Under the pieces are notes generated by a model. The model was given only the letters and a program-made list of their open reading frames with translations. It searched no databases and was not told the DNA's origin. The translations under genes were made by a program, and so were the position numbers. A DNA stretch of 30,906 nt from Patescibacteria group bacterium UBA5194 (GTDB taxonomy: Bacteria; Patescibacteriota; Gracilibacteria; BD1-5; UBA6164): the NCBI GenBank assembly GCA_002412935.1, contig DHWA01000057.1, positions 1-30,906 on the forward strand. Reading direction: 5' to 3'. Numbering within the stretch: the stretch's first letter is position 1; every line of letters begins with the position of its first letter. Shown one piece after another: positions 18,770 through 29,800 of this stretch.

Positions 18770-20323
18770 TTACTTAGCACAACGGAATCACCAAAAATTA
18801 GCTAAAGCATCATCCGCCCAATCTAAACGTAAAGCAAAAATTCAAACAGTACTAGCACCTAAAGCTGATCATCATCTAACAAAGATATTTGAAGTTACAT
18901 TATTTATTCATCCTACTCATTGATCATTTCAATATTGGCCACTTCAAGGTCAACAACCTCAACGTCAACAACCTGGTCAACCTCATCATCAAACAACAAC
19001 ATCATCTCAAGTAATTATACACTCACTCCATTCATCAATAATTAAACCTCAACAAAGATCCAGAGTTGATAAAATTGTATAATTACTTCAATCTAAAGTA
19101 TTTCATTGATTTACATGTTCCCGAACATTTCAAGCTAAATCCCGTATTTCTTCTCAATTCGAAAGTGTTAGTACATTTCTTGATTTTCAGTCACCTCTTT
19201 TTTCTAAACATTCTGTTCAAGTTGGTTCAGCAGATGAGCCATCCAAATTTCAATCACATCACATAATTGTATCATCTGATCTCCCATTATATATAAATCA
19301 ACTTCACGCACTATTCCCTGACCAATTACTTCATTTTAGTTCTATATTTCTTGCTATTGTCATCCATTCATCATTTGTTATTAGATGATATCAATCACCC
19401 ATGGATTTACATAAATTTATTGCTTTAAGTTGAGTTAAGTAAGCTATAGGATATCATCATGCTTTAGATACTATATCTATTTTTCATGAACTATAATCAT
19501 CTGTTTCCCGAATTGTACCATCATTAGTTGTGATATTATTAATTGTTTCATAACTTGCCTCATATTTCATTACACAAAATCCTGGTTGATTATAATCTAG
19601 ATTACCAGGAACTCAGATAAATCATTTAGGACAAGAAGTAGGTGATGATAATCATACTCAATTATGATAAATTGACTGCTGTAGTTTTTGTAAAATTATT
19701 CAAGTTCAATACATATATTCATCTCCAGTATAATATGCTTTATATGAATCAGGAGTTGTAACTATATCAAGTCAATTTGTTCTAAGAGTTAGATTATCTT
19801 GTATTGGTAAATTTGAACCAGTCTCTATAAGTAATCATAATTTACTTCAATATGGCTTTGGTATTCTATCGTTTAAATCAGCACTAACCTGATTTATAAA
19901 TCAATTATAACTTAAATTATTATTATTTTCAAAAAAAGCAAGTAATTGTATATTTCTTGTGTTTTTATCTATAAAATATGTGTAATAATTATTATCAAGT
20001 GGATCTTTTCATCACTCAGTAATTCATAAATTTGATAATACTTTTTCTCATACATATCACTGATATCATACTATTACTCAACTTGCATATATTGTAACCA
20101 TATTATCAGGTAATGGAGGTCTTTTATTTATAAATGATTTAAATGCTTGATTTATCATTTGTATCTGAGATATCCTAGTCGCATCTCTTGATGTAATTAT
20201 GTAATTTGTATATGATACAAATCATACTGTTCATAAAATTACTAAGATACTTATAACAACTAATAGTTCTACAATAGTAAAGGCTTTGTTATAAATAATA
20301 TTTTTTGATATTTTAGTTTGCAT
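18770..20323 (-). CDS. Pilin-like protein fused to an FGE/C-type-lectin-like domain
   Basis: The first part of this 517-residue protein is a type IV pilin or pseudopilin N-terminus: a short basic leader, then AFTIVELLVVISILVILG (from residue 14). The peptidase site is Ala-Phe rather than Gly-Phe; Glu+5 is present. A pilin-like body follows to about residue 230. The C-terminal part resembles the formylglycine-generating-enzyme/sulfatase-modifying fold: CPKGFIGVPG, YHLITNDEWMTIARN, DLAGNVREH (396-404; family LAGNVWEW), RGGS (483-486) and GFRCAK at the very end. A Gly-rich insertion (about 445-470) is largely TGA-coded. Catalytic FGE cysteines cannot be confirmed, so a binding role is likelier. 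A divergent phosphatase gene lies upstream. Confidence 0.82.
18773..18877 (-). other. Candidate variable region of a diversity-generating retroelement target
   Basis: The last 35 codons (residues 483-517) run from RGGS to GFRCAK with AGxFAL-like spacing (ASTVGIFALRLDWADDALAN). This is the layout of C-type-lectin-fold targets of diversity-generating retroelements. The segment uses CGT, GCG and TGG codons that are uncommon in this genome. No reverse transcriptase or template repeat is in the window, so this is only a candidate. Confidence 0.35.
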
Positions 20324-20347
20324 TTTATATTACTTATATTAAAAAAT

Positions 20348-20415
20348 AAATAATCTAATTATTTAAGTAAGTTTAATTATTTTTCAGATTTGTAAAGTTT
20401 TATATTAGATTATTT
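20348..20415. repeat. Split 12-bp inverted repeat between divergent genes
   Basis: AAATAATCTAAT (20348-20359) and ATTAGATTATTT (20404-20415) are exact reverse complements 44 bases apart, between the pilin-like and phosphatase genes. The right arm touches the -35 element at 20414. It could be a looped operator. Confidence 0.4.
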
Positions 20416-20442
20416 GATTTTATTTATAAAAAATGGTAAAAT
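20414..20442 (+). promoter_or_regulatory. Promoter of the SpoIIE-like phosphatase gene
   Basis: TTGATT (20414-20419), a 17-base spacer and TAAAAT (20437-20442) lie 31 bases before the ATG at 20474. Confidence 0.5.
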
Positions 20443-20473
20443 TATTGTAATTATTATTAATATTTAAAACAAA

Positions 20474-21691
20474 ATGTGAATATTTTGAAAAGCTAAAAAT
20501 ATATTAATTTCAAATATATTAAATATAATTATTATTTTTATAGGTATTATAAATGTATATTTATTATTTCATTTTACAGATATCCAAAAAACAGGAGATA
20601 CAACAAGTATATTTATATCAATTTTATCAGTATCTATTGAGTGTTTATTTATAATATTTTGTATAGATATGTTTTATGATACACCTATAAGATCATTAGT
20701 TTATAATATAAAAAAAGCCCTTTTAACAAAAGATAATATCAATATAAAAAAATCATTAAATCCAAATATATCATATATAAATAATTTCTTTCTACAATTT
20801 TTAAATAGTTTCAAAAATATTAGAACTGATTTTCTAAAATGAAAAGAAATTAAATGAGAAGTAGAATTAGCTCGTGAAATTCAAGAAAAACTTTTAAACA
20901 AAAAAATTATTTATCCTCCTTCTATAAATATAGTTGCAAAATCTAAACCACTTTGAGAGATTTGATGAGATAGTTTTGACATAATACAAAACAATGATAA
21001 TTATTATATATATATATGAGATGCTACATGACATTGAGTTTGAGCATGATTTATAATGGTTATGGTAAATGCTCTTATAAGTGCTCTTACAAAAGTTTAT
21101 ATTTCTTGAGCTCAAATACTAATCAATGTAAATGAAACATTAAAACCTAGAATTAAGGCAAATCTACTTATGAGTTTACTACTCGTTAGATGGAATGAAA
21201 AAGAAAAAAGATTATTTATGACTTGAGCAGGTCATGAATATCTAATAATTTATAAGGCTAAACTTCAAAAATGTTTTAAAATAAAATCTGGTTGACTTGC
21301 TTTATGAATGATTAAAGATATATCAAAAGTAACAAAAGAAAAAGAAGTTCTGTTTGAAAAAAATGATATAATTGTACTTTATAGTGATTGAATAACTGAT
21401 TCAATAAATAGTATTGATGCCTCAGATATTAAGGAACGATTTTGAGAAAATAGATTAATAAAAGCTCTAGAAACTTCTCCAAATATGAAATCTAAAAACT
21501 ATAAAACAGCTCAATGAGTGTTTAATAATATATCTATTGAATTATCTAAATTTATGTGATATAAACATGTTCAAAATGATGATATAACTTTAGTTGTACT
21601 TGAATATAAATCAGAAGACTATGATAAGTTAAATGATTTTCCTGAAAATATCTTGAGTGATAAATCTATAATCACTGAATGGAAATGGTAA
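20474..21691 (+). CDS. Membrane SpoIIE/RsbU-type PP2C serine phosphatase
   Basis: This 405-residue protein begins with two membrane segments (about residues 8-30 and 43-66). A linker helix with the RsbU-like GEVELAREIQEKLL (near 125-138) follows, then a PPM/PP2C phosphatase domain. The motifs are EIGGDSFD (G164, G165, D166), YIGDATGHGVGAGFIM, FMTGAGHEYLII, LYSDGITDS and NDDITLVVLEY, which together supply the metal-binding aspartates. Many motif glycines are TGA. Such enzymes usually dephosphorylate an anti-sigma-factor antagonist to activate stress or developmental genes. No STAS or anti-sigma partner is in the window. It starts MGIFGKAKN with ATG 20474, and a promoter lies upstream. Confidence 0.92.
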
Positions 21692-21725
21692 AATAATTTC
21701 ATAATAACTATTTTAAAACTAAAGT

Positions 21726-21756
21726 ATATTTAAAATTATAAAAAAATTTTAAATAT
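21726..21756 (+). terminator. AT-only hairpin after the phosphatase gene
   Basis: ATATTTAAAATT (21726-21737) and AATTTTAAATAT (21745-21756) form a 12-bp stem with a 7-base loop, 35 bases past the stop. It has no G or C, so terminator strength is doubtful. The rest of 21692-21848 shows nothing else clear. Confidence 0.35.
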
Positions 21757-21848
21757 TCAAATATTGAATTATAATTGATTTTATATAAAAGATTAAAAAT
21801 AAAAATAATATTAAAAGTTTGTATCATACATCCTAATTTCTTATAAGA

Positions 21849-23750
21849 ATGCCAGAACAAGAAAAAATACATATTCAAGAAAAATTGATAGAATTGATAA
21901 AAAAAAGATACCCTTGAGATACATATAGCTATGATAAAGAACTAAAACCTATACTTACTCAATCTTCTATTAATAAATCAACAAATAAAAATGAAGAAAT
22001 TCTAAATGATAGAAATGAAGAAAAATTTATACTCGAAGCTGAAAGTGATTATAAAAGTGCTTTAGCTTATGTAAAAGATATAATATCTCCAGCATTTATG
22101 AGAGTTTATCCTGATAAAATCAAGATAAATGATGTATATGCTAGAACATTTTTTATCTATGCCTACCCAAATTATCTAGAATGAAATTGGTTATCTCCTA
22201 TAATAAATTGGGATGTTAAGTTTGATATAAGTCTATATGTGTACCCTATTAATTCCAATTTTATACAAAAATATCTTAGAAAAAGATTAACTCAATTACA
22301 CTCAGAAAGAAGTATAAATTCTGACAGATGACTTATATGAGATCCTGCTTTAGATGCTCAAATCCAAGATGTAGAAGAATTTAGACAAAAATTAGCAAGA
22401 TGAGAAGAAAAGTATTTTCATTTATGACTTTATATAACTTTATATAGTGATAGTGAAGAAAAATTAAATAAAATATGAAAAGATGTAGAGATATTACTCG
22501 CTTGAAGAAATGTATTACAAAAACAAAGTTTTTTAAGAGCTGAACAATGATTTACATCAACTGGTCCTTTTGCTCGTGATGAACTTGGTGTATACAGAAA
22601 TATGTCCACAGGTTGAATTTCAACAACATTTCCCTTTACTTCATCAACTCTAAGTCATGATGATGGTATTTTATATTGAGTAAATACTCATAATAATTCT
22701 TTAATTATATTTGATAGATATAGAACTGAAAATGCAAATATGTGTGTATTTGCAAAATCTGGTTCTTGAAAATCTTTTGCTGTAAAACTTGAGATACTTA
22801 GAAGTCTGATGGTATGAACTGATGTAATAGTAATAGATCCTGAAAACGAGTATAGAAATCTAGTAAATGTTGTTTGATGAAGTTATTTAAATGTATCTCT
22901 AAATTCAAATCAGAGAATTAATCCTTTTGATTTACCTCTTTGAGTAAAAGACCAAGAAATAAGACCTGGAGATTTACTTAGAAATGCAGTTATAAACTTG
23001 CTTTGACTTATGAATCTGATGCTTGGTAAAATAACAATTGATGAAGAAACAATTCTAGAAAAGTGAATCATAGCAACCTATAGTCTAAAATGAATTACCC
23101 TTGATGATGACAATGCTGTATGAAAAGAAATCCCTGTAATGAAAGATTTACAGGAAGTACTTGAGACTATGGATTGAGCTTCTGGGCTTGTAAAAAGAAT
23201 AGATAAATATACAAATTGAATATTTTCTTGAATTTTTAGTCAACCAACAAATATAGATTTACAAGAATGATTACAAGTATTTTCAGTAAGAGATTTAGAT
23301 GAGATACTTAGACCAATTGCCATGTATGTAATTATGAATCATATCTGGAACAAGATAAGAAGTTCTATGAAAAAAAGAATGCTGGTTATAGATGAAGCAT
23401 GGAATATAATGCAATATGAAGACTCTGCGAAATTTCTTTATTGACTTGTAAAAAGAGCCAGAAAATACGGTCTTTGAGTTACTACAATTACTCAAGATGT
23501 GGAAGATTTCCTCTCTAGTCCTCAATGAAAACCGATAGTAACAAACTCATCTATCCAATTACTATTAAAGCAATCTCCCGCTTCTATTGATGTATTACAA
23601 AATATATTTAAATTAACTGAACAAGAAAAATACATACTACTAAATTCAAGTATATGACAAGGACTTTTCTTTGCCGGAACTGAACATGTATGAATACAAA
23701 TTATAGCGTCTCCTTATGAGGAACAAATAATAAGTAAGACGGTGAAGTAA
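21849..23750 (+). CDS. VirB4/TraC-like ATPase
   Basis: This 633-residue protein is a FtsK/HerA-type ATPase of the VirB4/TraC branch, which powers type IV secretion or related assembly. Walker A is AKSGSGKSFAVKLE (K308), with TGA at one Gly. Walker B is RMLVIDEAWNIMQY (D515, E516), the characteristic VirB4 DEAW box. Further family motifs are VIDPENEYRNL, GLVKRARKYGLGVTTITQDV and NSSIQLLLKQSPASIDVLQN. Residues 1-300 are the usual N-terminal VirB4 domain. There is no membrane segment. No other type IV secretion genes are in the window; solitary VirB4-like genes are frequent in Patescibacteria. It precedes the giant protease-RHS gene by 119 bases on the same strand. Confidence 0.92.
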
Positions 23751-23835
23751 TTTGAAGTAATAATTATTTATTATAATGAATTAATTCTTTCTAGACTTTA
23801 TAAAAAATAAATTTGTGATTTTAAGTAAATAATAT

Positions 23836-23871
23836 ATATTGAAATAGTTTATTTTTTAACTATTTCAATAT
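23836..23871 (+). promoter_or_regulatory. Start-codon hairpin of the giant protease-RHS gene
   Basis: ATATTGAAATAGTT (23836-23849) and AACTATTTCAATAT (23858-23871) are exact reverse complements with an 8-base loop. The right arm includes the first two bases of the ATG at 23870-23872, and a U-G pair could extend it to the third. In mRNA this would hide the start codon and the position of any ribosome-binding site. Confidence 0.6.
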
Positions 23872-26800
23872 GAAACAGCTTCTTAAGTATTGATTTGTTG
23901 TATTTTTAATTGTTTGAGTAATTTTTTGAACAATTAATGTTTTTGCTAACTATTCTAATAATAAGAAAATTGTTTTAAGTGAGAAGTATAACTCAAAAAA
24001 GATAGATAGAATTAAAAACTCTATCAAACAAAAAAATAATTATAGGTTTTTAATCAACTCTAATGAAACATTAGATAATATTAAAGCCTTTTTTATTGCC
24101 CAAGATAAAAAAGTAAAGATCAAACAATACTGAGATGATATTTTTATGGTAAGACTTTCAAAAAACAGTGTTTTTTTAACTGATATAATAACAGATATAG
24201 ATAATGGTATATTGCCCACAACTATCTGAAATTACACAATAATTCAACCTGAAATAGTAGAATGATTAGGTTTTTTAGAATGAGAAGAAAAAGAAAAGTT
24301 ATGGTGAAATAATTTAATTTGAGCTGATTTGTTTCAAGAAGAATTACAAACAAAAAATAAAATCAAAGTCGCAATATTAGATACAGGTATAGATTATACT
24401 CATATTGATTTAGATAATAACTATAATCAAACACTATCATATGCCTTTGTAAACGAAGATACAGATGCAATAGATGACAATGGTCATGGTACACAAATAG
24501 CATGAATTATCTGAGCAGAAGTTAACTGAGCCTGAAGATATTGAGTAAATTCAAATTCAGATTTAGTATCTTTAAAGGTACTTGATACAAATGGTATATG
24601 AACTAGTTATGATATATTAGAAGCCATAGATTATGCAAAGATAAACTGAATTAAAATTATAAATATGAGTTTTGGATGAATTTGAGATCCAAGTACAAGT
24701 GTGGTTTGTGAAGCTATTACAAATGCAAAATCTAACTGAATTTTCACAGTCGTTTCAGCATGAAATAATAATATAGATATATCTACAACTATACCAGCAT
24801 GATGTAGTGATAGCATAGTAATATGATCATTTGATCAAATATGAAATAAGACAAGTTTTTCAAATTATGGAACATGAGTTATATATGCTCCATGAGTAAA
24901 TATATACACAACAGATTTAAATTGAAATTATAAAACAGTTAAATGAACATCGTTTTCAGCAGGTTTTGTAAGTGGATTAGTAGCTAAAGAATTAGCTTTT
25001 AGTTGAGGAATAAGTTATGATGATTTAAACTATAATTTAAAAACTAATTATCATTTAGAGAGTTATAATTATAGTAATGATAATGATTCTATTTCAGAAA
25101 CTAATACTATAATTACAAATGATTTATATTACAGATTTCAGGATTTAAAATATTTATCAACTGATTCAAGTAATATATATTATGCTGATAAATTAAATAA
25201 AGAATATATTTATAAATTAAATATTGATTTTAGTAAAATTTTAGCTCCTGAAGATTATTATCTAAATAATCCGGAATTTATCTTTACAAATAAAAATAAT
25301 TTTATACCTGAGTACTTTAATTCTTGAGAGTTTATACCTGTTGAACAGTATATAACTGAACAAAGTATAGAAACTAATAATAGTTCTGATATAAATTTTG
25401 AAACAGATGCTTCAAAATTTACTTCTATTTGAAAAAATTATATTGATTATAAATTTGACCAAATATCATGAGAAAAAATACTAAATCTTCCTTGATATGT
25501 ATATTATGAAGATGAAACTTATTTATATTATCAAAATGAAGATGATAATTATACATTATATAGAATTAAAAAAGATTGAACTGAATTAAATTGAAACAAA
25601 ATAATTAATATAAGATCTGTATATCCTAGTATTGTTGACGAAAATTATGTATACTATCAAAATAGTAGTGATAATTATAAATTATATAGAATCAAAAAAG
25701 ATTGATCAGAAGTTAATACTTGATGAATAAAATTAATAAATATTAGTTCATCATATCCTACTCATGAAAATGAAATTTATATTTATTATAGAAATAGTGA
25801 AGATAATTATAAACTATATAGAATCAAAAAAGATTGATCAGAATCTCAAACTGCATGAACTAAAATTATTGATGTAGATTATTCATATCCATTTTTTAAT
25901 GAAGTATGATTTATTTATTATCAAAATGGGAATGATAATTATAAAATATATAAAATAAAAGATGATTGAAGTGAATTAATAACTTGATGAATAAAAATTA
26001 TTGATAATACTAGATTTCAATATATAGATAATGATGTTAGTTACATATATTATTTAGATCGGGATATTACATGATGAATATATAGAATTAAAAAAGATTG
26101 AAGTGAATCAGATTGATTCTGAACAAAAATAATGAATGCTCAAGAAAATTGATTTTTTATGATATGAATGATGTATTTTGATTGAGATTATATATATTAT
26201 ACTGAAATGGAAAATCAAGATAAAATATTTAGAATCAAAAATGATTGATCAGAAATATCTATTTGAGCAACTCAGATTACATCATCAATATATAATCAAA
26301 TATTATTCATAGAATGAGATTATATATATTATTCTTCACGGGAATTTTGATGATGAATCCATAGAATCAAAAAAGATTGAACTCAAAGTGATACAACCTG
26401 AACAAAAATAAATGATATAAGTTCTTACTATAGTTCTAATGATTTAGATTATATTTATTACTTAAGTTATAATTATAATACAAATTCTTATTCATATAAT
26501 AAAGTTAAAAAAGATTGAACAGATACAAATTTATCACTTGAAAAAGATCCATATAGAAGTCCTTGAATTACATTAGATACATGAGTAGAAGAAATTAAAA
26601 TTAAAATTAATTCAATAATTCCTGAAGGAACAGATTATAAATTTTATTTATCAGATGATAATTCAAATTTTGTTGAATTAGATAAAATCTTACTTTCTTG
26701 AACAGAAAAAATAAATTTAAATAGTATTTTTTGATTATTTTTTAATAAAACAATTTATTATAAAATAGAACTTGTTTGAGATTATGCCGATATTACAAAA

Positions 26801-29800
26801 ACACCCGTAATTAATTATGTTGATGTTCAACTATGAAATGAAGAGATTAATTATATATCAGACATAAAAATAACTTGATCAAATGGATGTAGTGATTGAA
26901 GTTATCATACAGTATATTTAAATTTATATAATACTGATTCAAGTTGAGAAAAAAATATCTTTTATACAACTTCACAAACATATTATAATTATACTATTTG
27001 ATGTAGTAGTTGAGGTTGGTTATGGTGATCTAATTATACAAGCCACAGCTGTGAACTTGTTGATATAATATCAAATTGAAGTAATTCTTCTGTAAATTAT
27101 AAATGTACAATCTATGAATCAAGAAGTGGTTCAGCAGCATGATGAAGTTGATGGAGTAGATATACTTATAAATATTGAAGTTTTATTATAAATAATGATT
27201 TATGTAGTTATAATGAAGGTTATTGTGTAACTTATGACGAAAGCCATATTCAACCTTGAGAAACATTATTAGATTTTTTAGCTAGAATAAATAATTGAAC
27301 TACAACTAATCCGATTTCTACACCAAATACTGAGTGAGACCCAATCAACTTAAATACCTGAGAATTCACATACGATAATATCATAATGCAACATAATTCA
27401 AAATGATTTCCATTTAAGTTAGAAGTAAATTATAAAAACCAAATAAATTATGAGTGAGTATTATGATATAATTTTGATTATTCTTACAATCAGTATTTAA
27501 TTGAACAATCTGATTGAAATATATATTACTATAACGGTAAATTATGAGTATTTGAATTTGTAAAAAATGATATATGATTTGATTATAATTCTACTATTAA
27601 TGCAGAATTAAAATTTGTAGATTGAAAATATAATCTAGAGTTTAACAATTCTAAAATTTACATATTTAATAGTGATTTAAAATTAGAGTCAATTAGTGAT
27701 AATTTTAATAATACATTTAGTTTTGCATACAACATTGATTGAAATCTAGAAACAATTACTGATTCAAATAATAGAAGTTATACACTTACTTATAATACTA
27801 ACTGAAAATTAAAATCACTTACAGATTTTAACTCTGATAAAGTTGAGTTTATATATTACTTAGCTTGAGAAACAGACTGATCAGAAAATGACTTAAAAAC
27901 TATTAGAATGATTAATTGAGTTGAAACTAAAGAAATTAGTTTTACTTATACTGTTTCAGAAACTGAAGAATTGGCTCACAATATAATAAAATTAATAGAT
28001 TCGCAAAACAATACATATGTTGAGAATACTTACGATATAGAAGATAGAGTTGAATCTCAAAAATATGGTAATGCACCTATAAACTATACATATACTACTG
28101 ATATTGATTGAAAAATTACACAAAATTCAGTAATAGATAGAGAATGAAATAATGTAATATATACTTATGATTCAAACTGAAATACAGTTCAGAAAGTTGT
28201 TGTAAAAACTTCATGAAATAGTGTTTACAGTTATGAATATAACACTGATAATTATATTATAAAAGAAATATTACCACTTGGTAATTGATACACTTACAAA
28301 TATGACTTAAATCATAATTTAATAGAAAAAAGACAAAAAACAGATGTAAGTGCAGTTGATAGTGAGAATGATATAATTATAAACTACAACTATGATTTAA
28401 GTTTTAATAAACCAATTCAAATTATTAGTCCAAATGGAACTATTATAAATTTTGAACTTGATACTAGTTGAAATATTACAAAGAAAGAAATTTTATGAGT
28501 TACTGATATAGACTGAGTTTCTCAAACAATTGTTGAAACTTATGAATATAATAGTTTGTGAGAATTAATTAAAAAGATTGATGCTAATTGAAATACCACA
28601 AGTTTTGAATATTTGAATGGGAATTTGGTAAAAAGCTACAGACCTAACCCTCTCCTTATAGGAGAAGGGATAGCTACAAATTATGGTTATGATAATAAAG
28701 GTAATATAATCTCTATTACAGATTGAGAATGAAATATAACAAATCTTGGTTATGATGATTTTAATCTATTAAATACCTTAACTACTCCAGAATGAATAGT
28801 AAGTGAATACACATATAATAAACTAAATAAAAAAGTTAATGAGTCTATTATCTTGGGGGATTTATCTAAAGTAACTACAAATTATGAATATGATACCCTA
28901 GATAACCCAACAAGTATAACAAGAAATATAGATTCTAGTAGACAAAAAGTAACAGTTACTAAGTATGATAATAATTCTAACATAACTGAAATAACAGACT
29001 GAAATAATGCTACAGTTCAATTTAATTATAATGAAGAGTGATATATCACTTCTAAAACTGTAATTAACTGAGCTCAAAATATAAGTACAAGCTATATTTA
29101 CGATGAAAATAATAGACTGGTTAAACAAATTAATCCAAATTTATCAGAAATAATATTTAGCTATGATTTATACGATAGAATAATTAAACAAACTCTTTCT
29201 AACTGAGTTTATACTACTTTAAGTTATGATAAAGTTTGAAATATACTTGAAACTAAAACATACTCTAGTGCTTGAGGATTATTACAAAAAGAATCAAATA
29301 CATTTGATGCATTAAAGAGAAAAACATCAAATATTAAATATGATTTAGTTAATAATATAAATATTATAAATAAAACTTATTATGATGCAGTAAGTAATAT
29401 TATAAAAATAGTAGATGCAAATGCTTGAGAAATAAATTATAGTTATGATGATTTTAATAGATTATTACAAGTTACAGATAAACTATGAAATACAATCAAA
29501 AATACATACAATAAAAATGATAAATTAGTATCAAGAACAATTACAGCAACAGATTGAAAAGCAATCACTACAACATATTCTTATGATTCTGATAATAGAT
29601 TAATAAGTGAAACTAATAATTTAAATCAAACTATTAGTTATACATACAACAACCTAAATCAAGTAATTTCTAAAACTGATAAAGATTGAGTAATTACTAC
29701 ATATAAATATGATTATACTTGAAATCTATTAGAAGAAACTACTTGAACTAGAACAACTAAATATGAATATGATATTAATTGAAATCTAGTTAAATTAACA

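Noticed and set aside
18773..18877. A complete diversity-generating retroelement in this window
   Set aside because: No reverse transcriptase motif and no second copy of the tail sequence were found on either strand here.
24631..24816. Minus-strand ORFs inside the protease-RHS gene, including 20894-21115 and 28898-29128
   Set aside because: They are shadows of the plus-strand coding frame, low in complexity and without start signals or family motifs.
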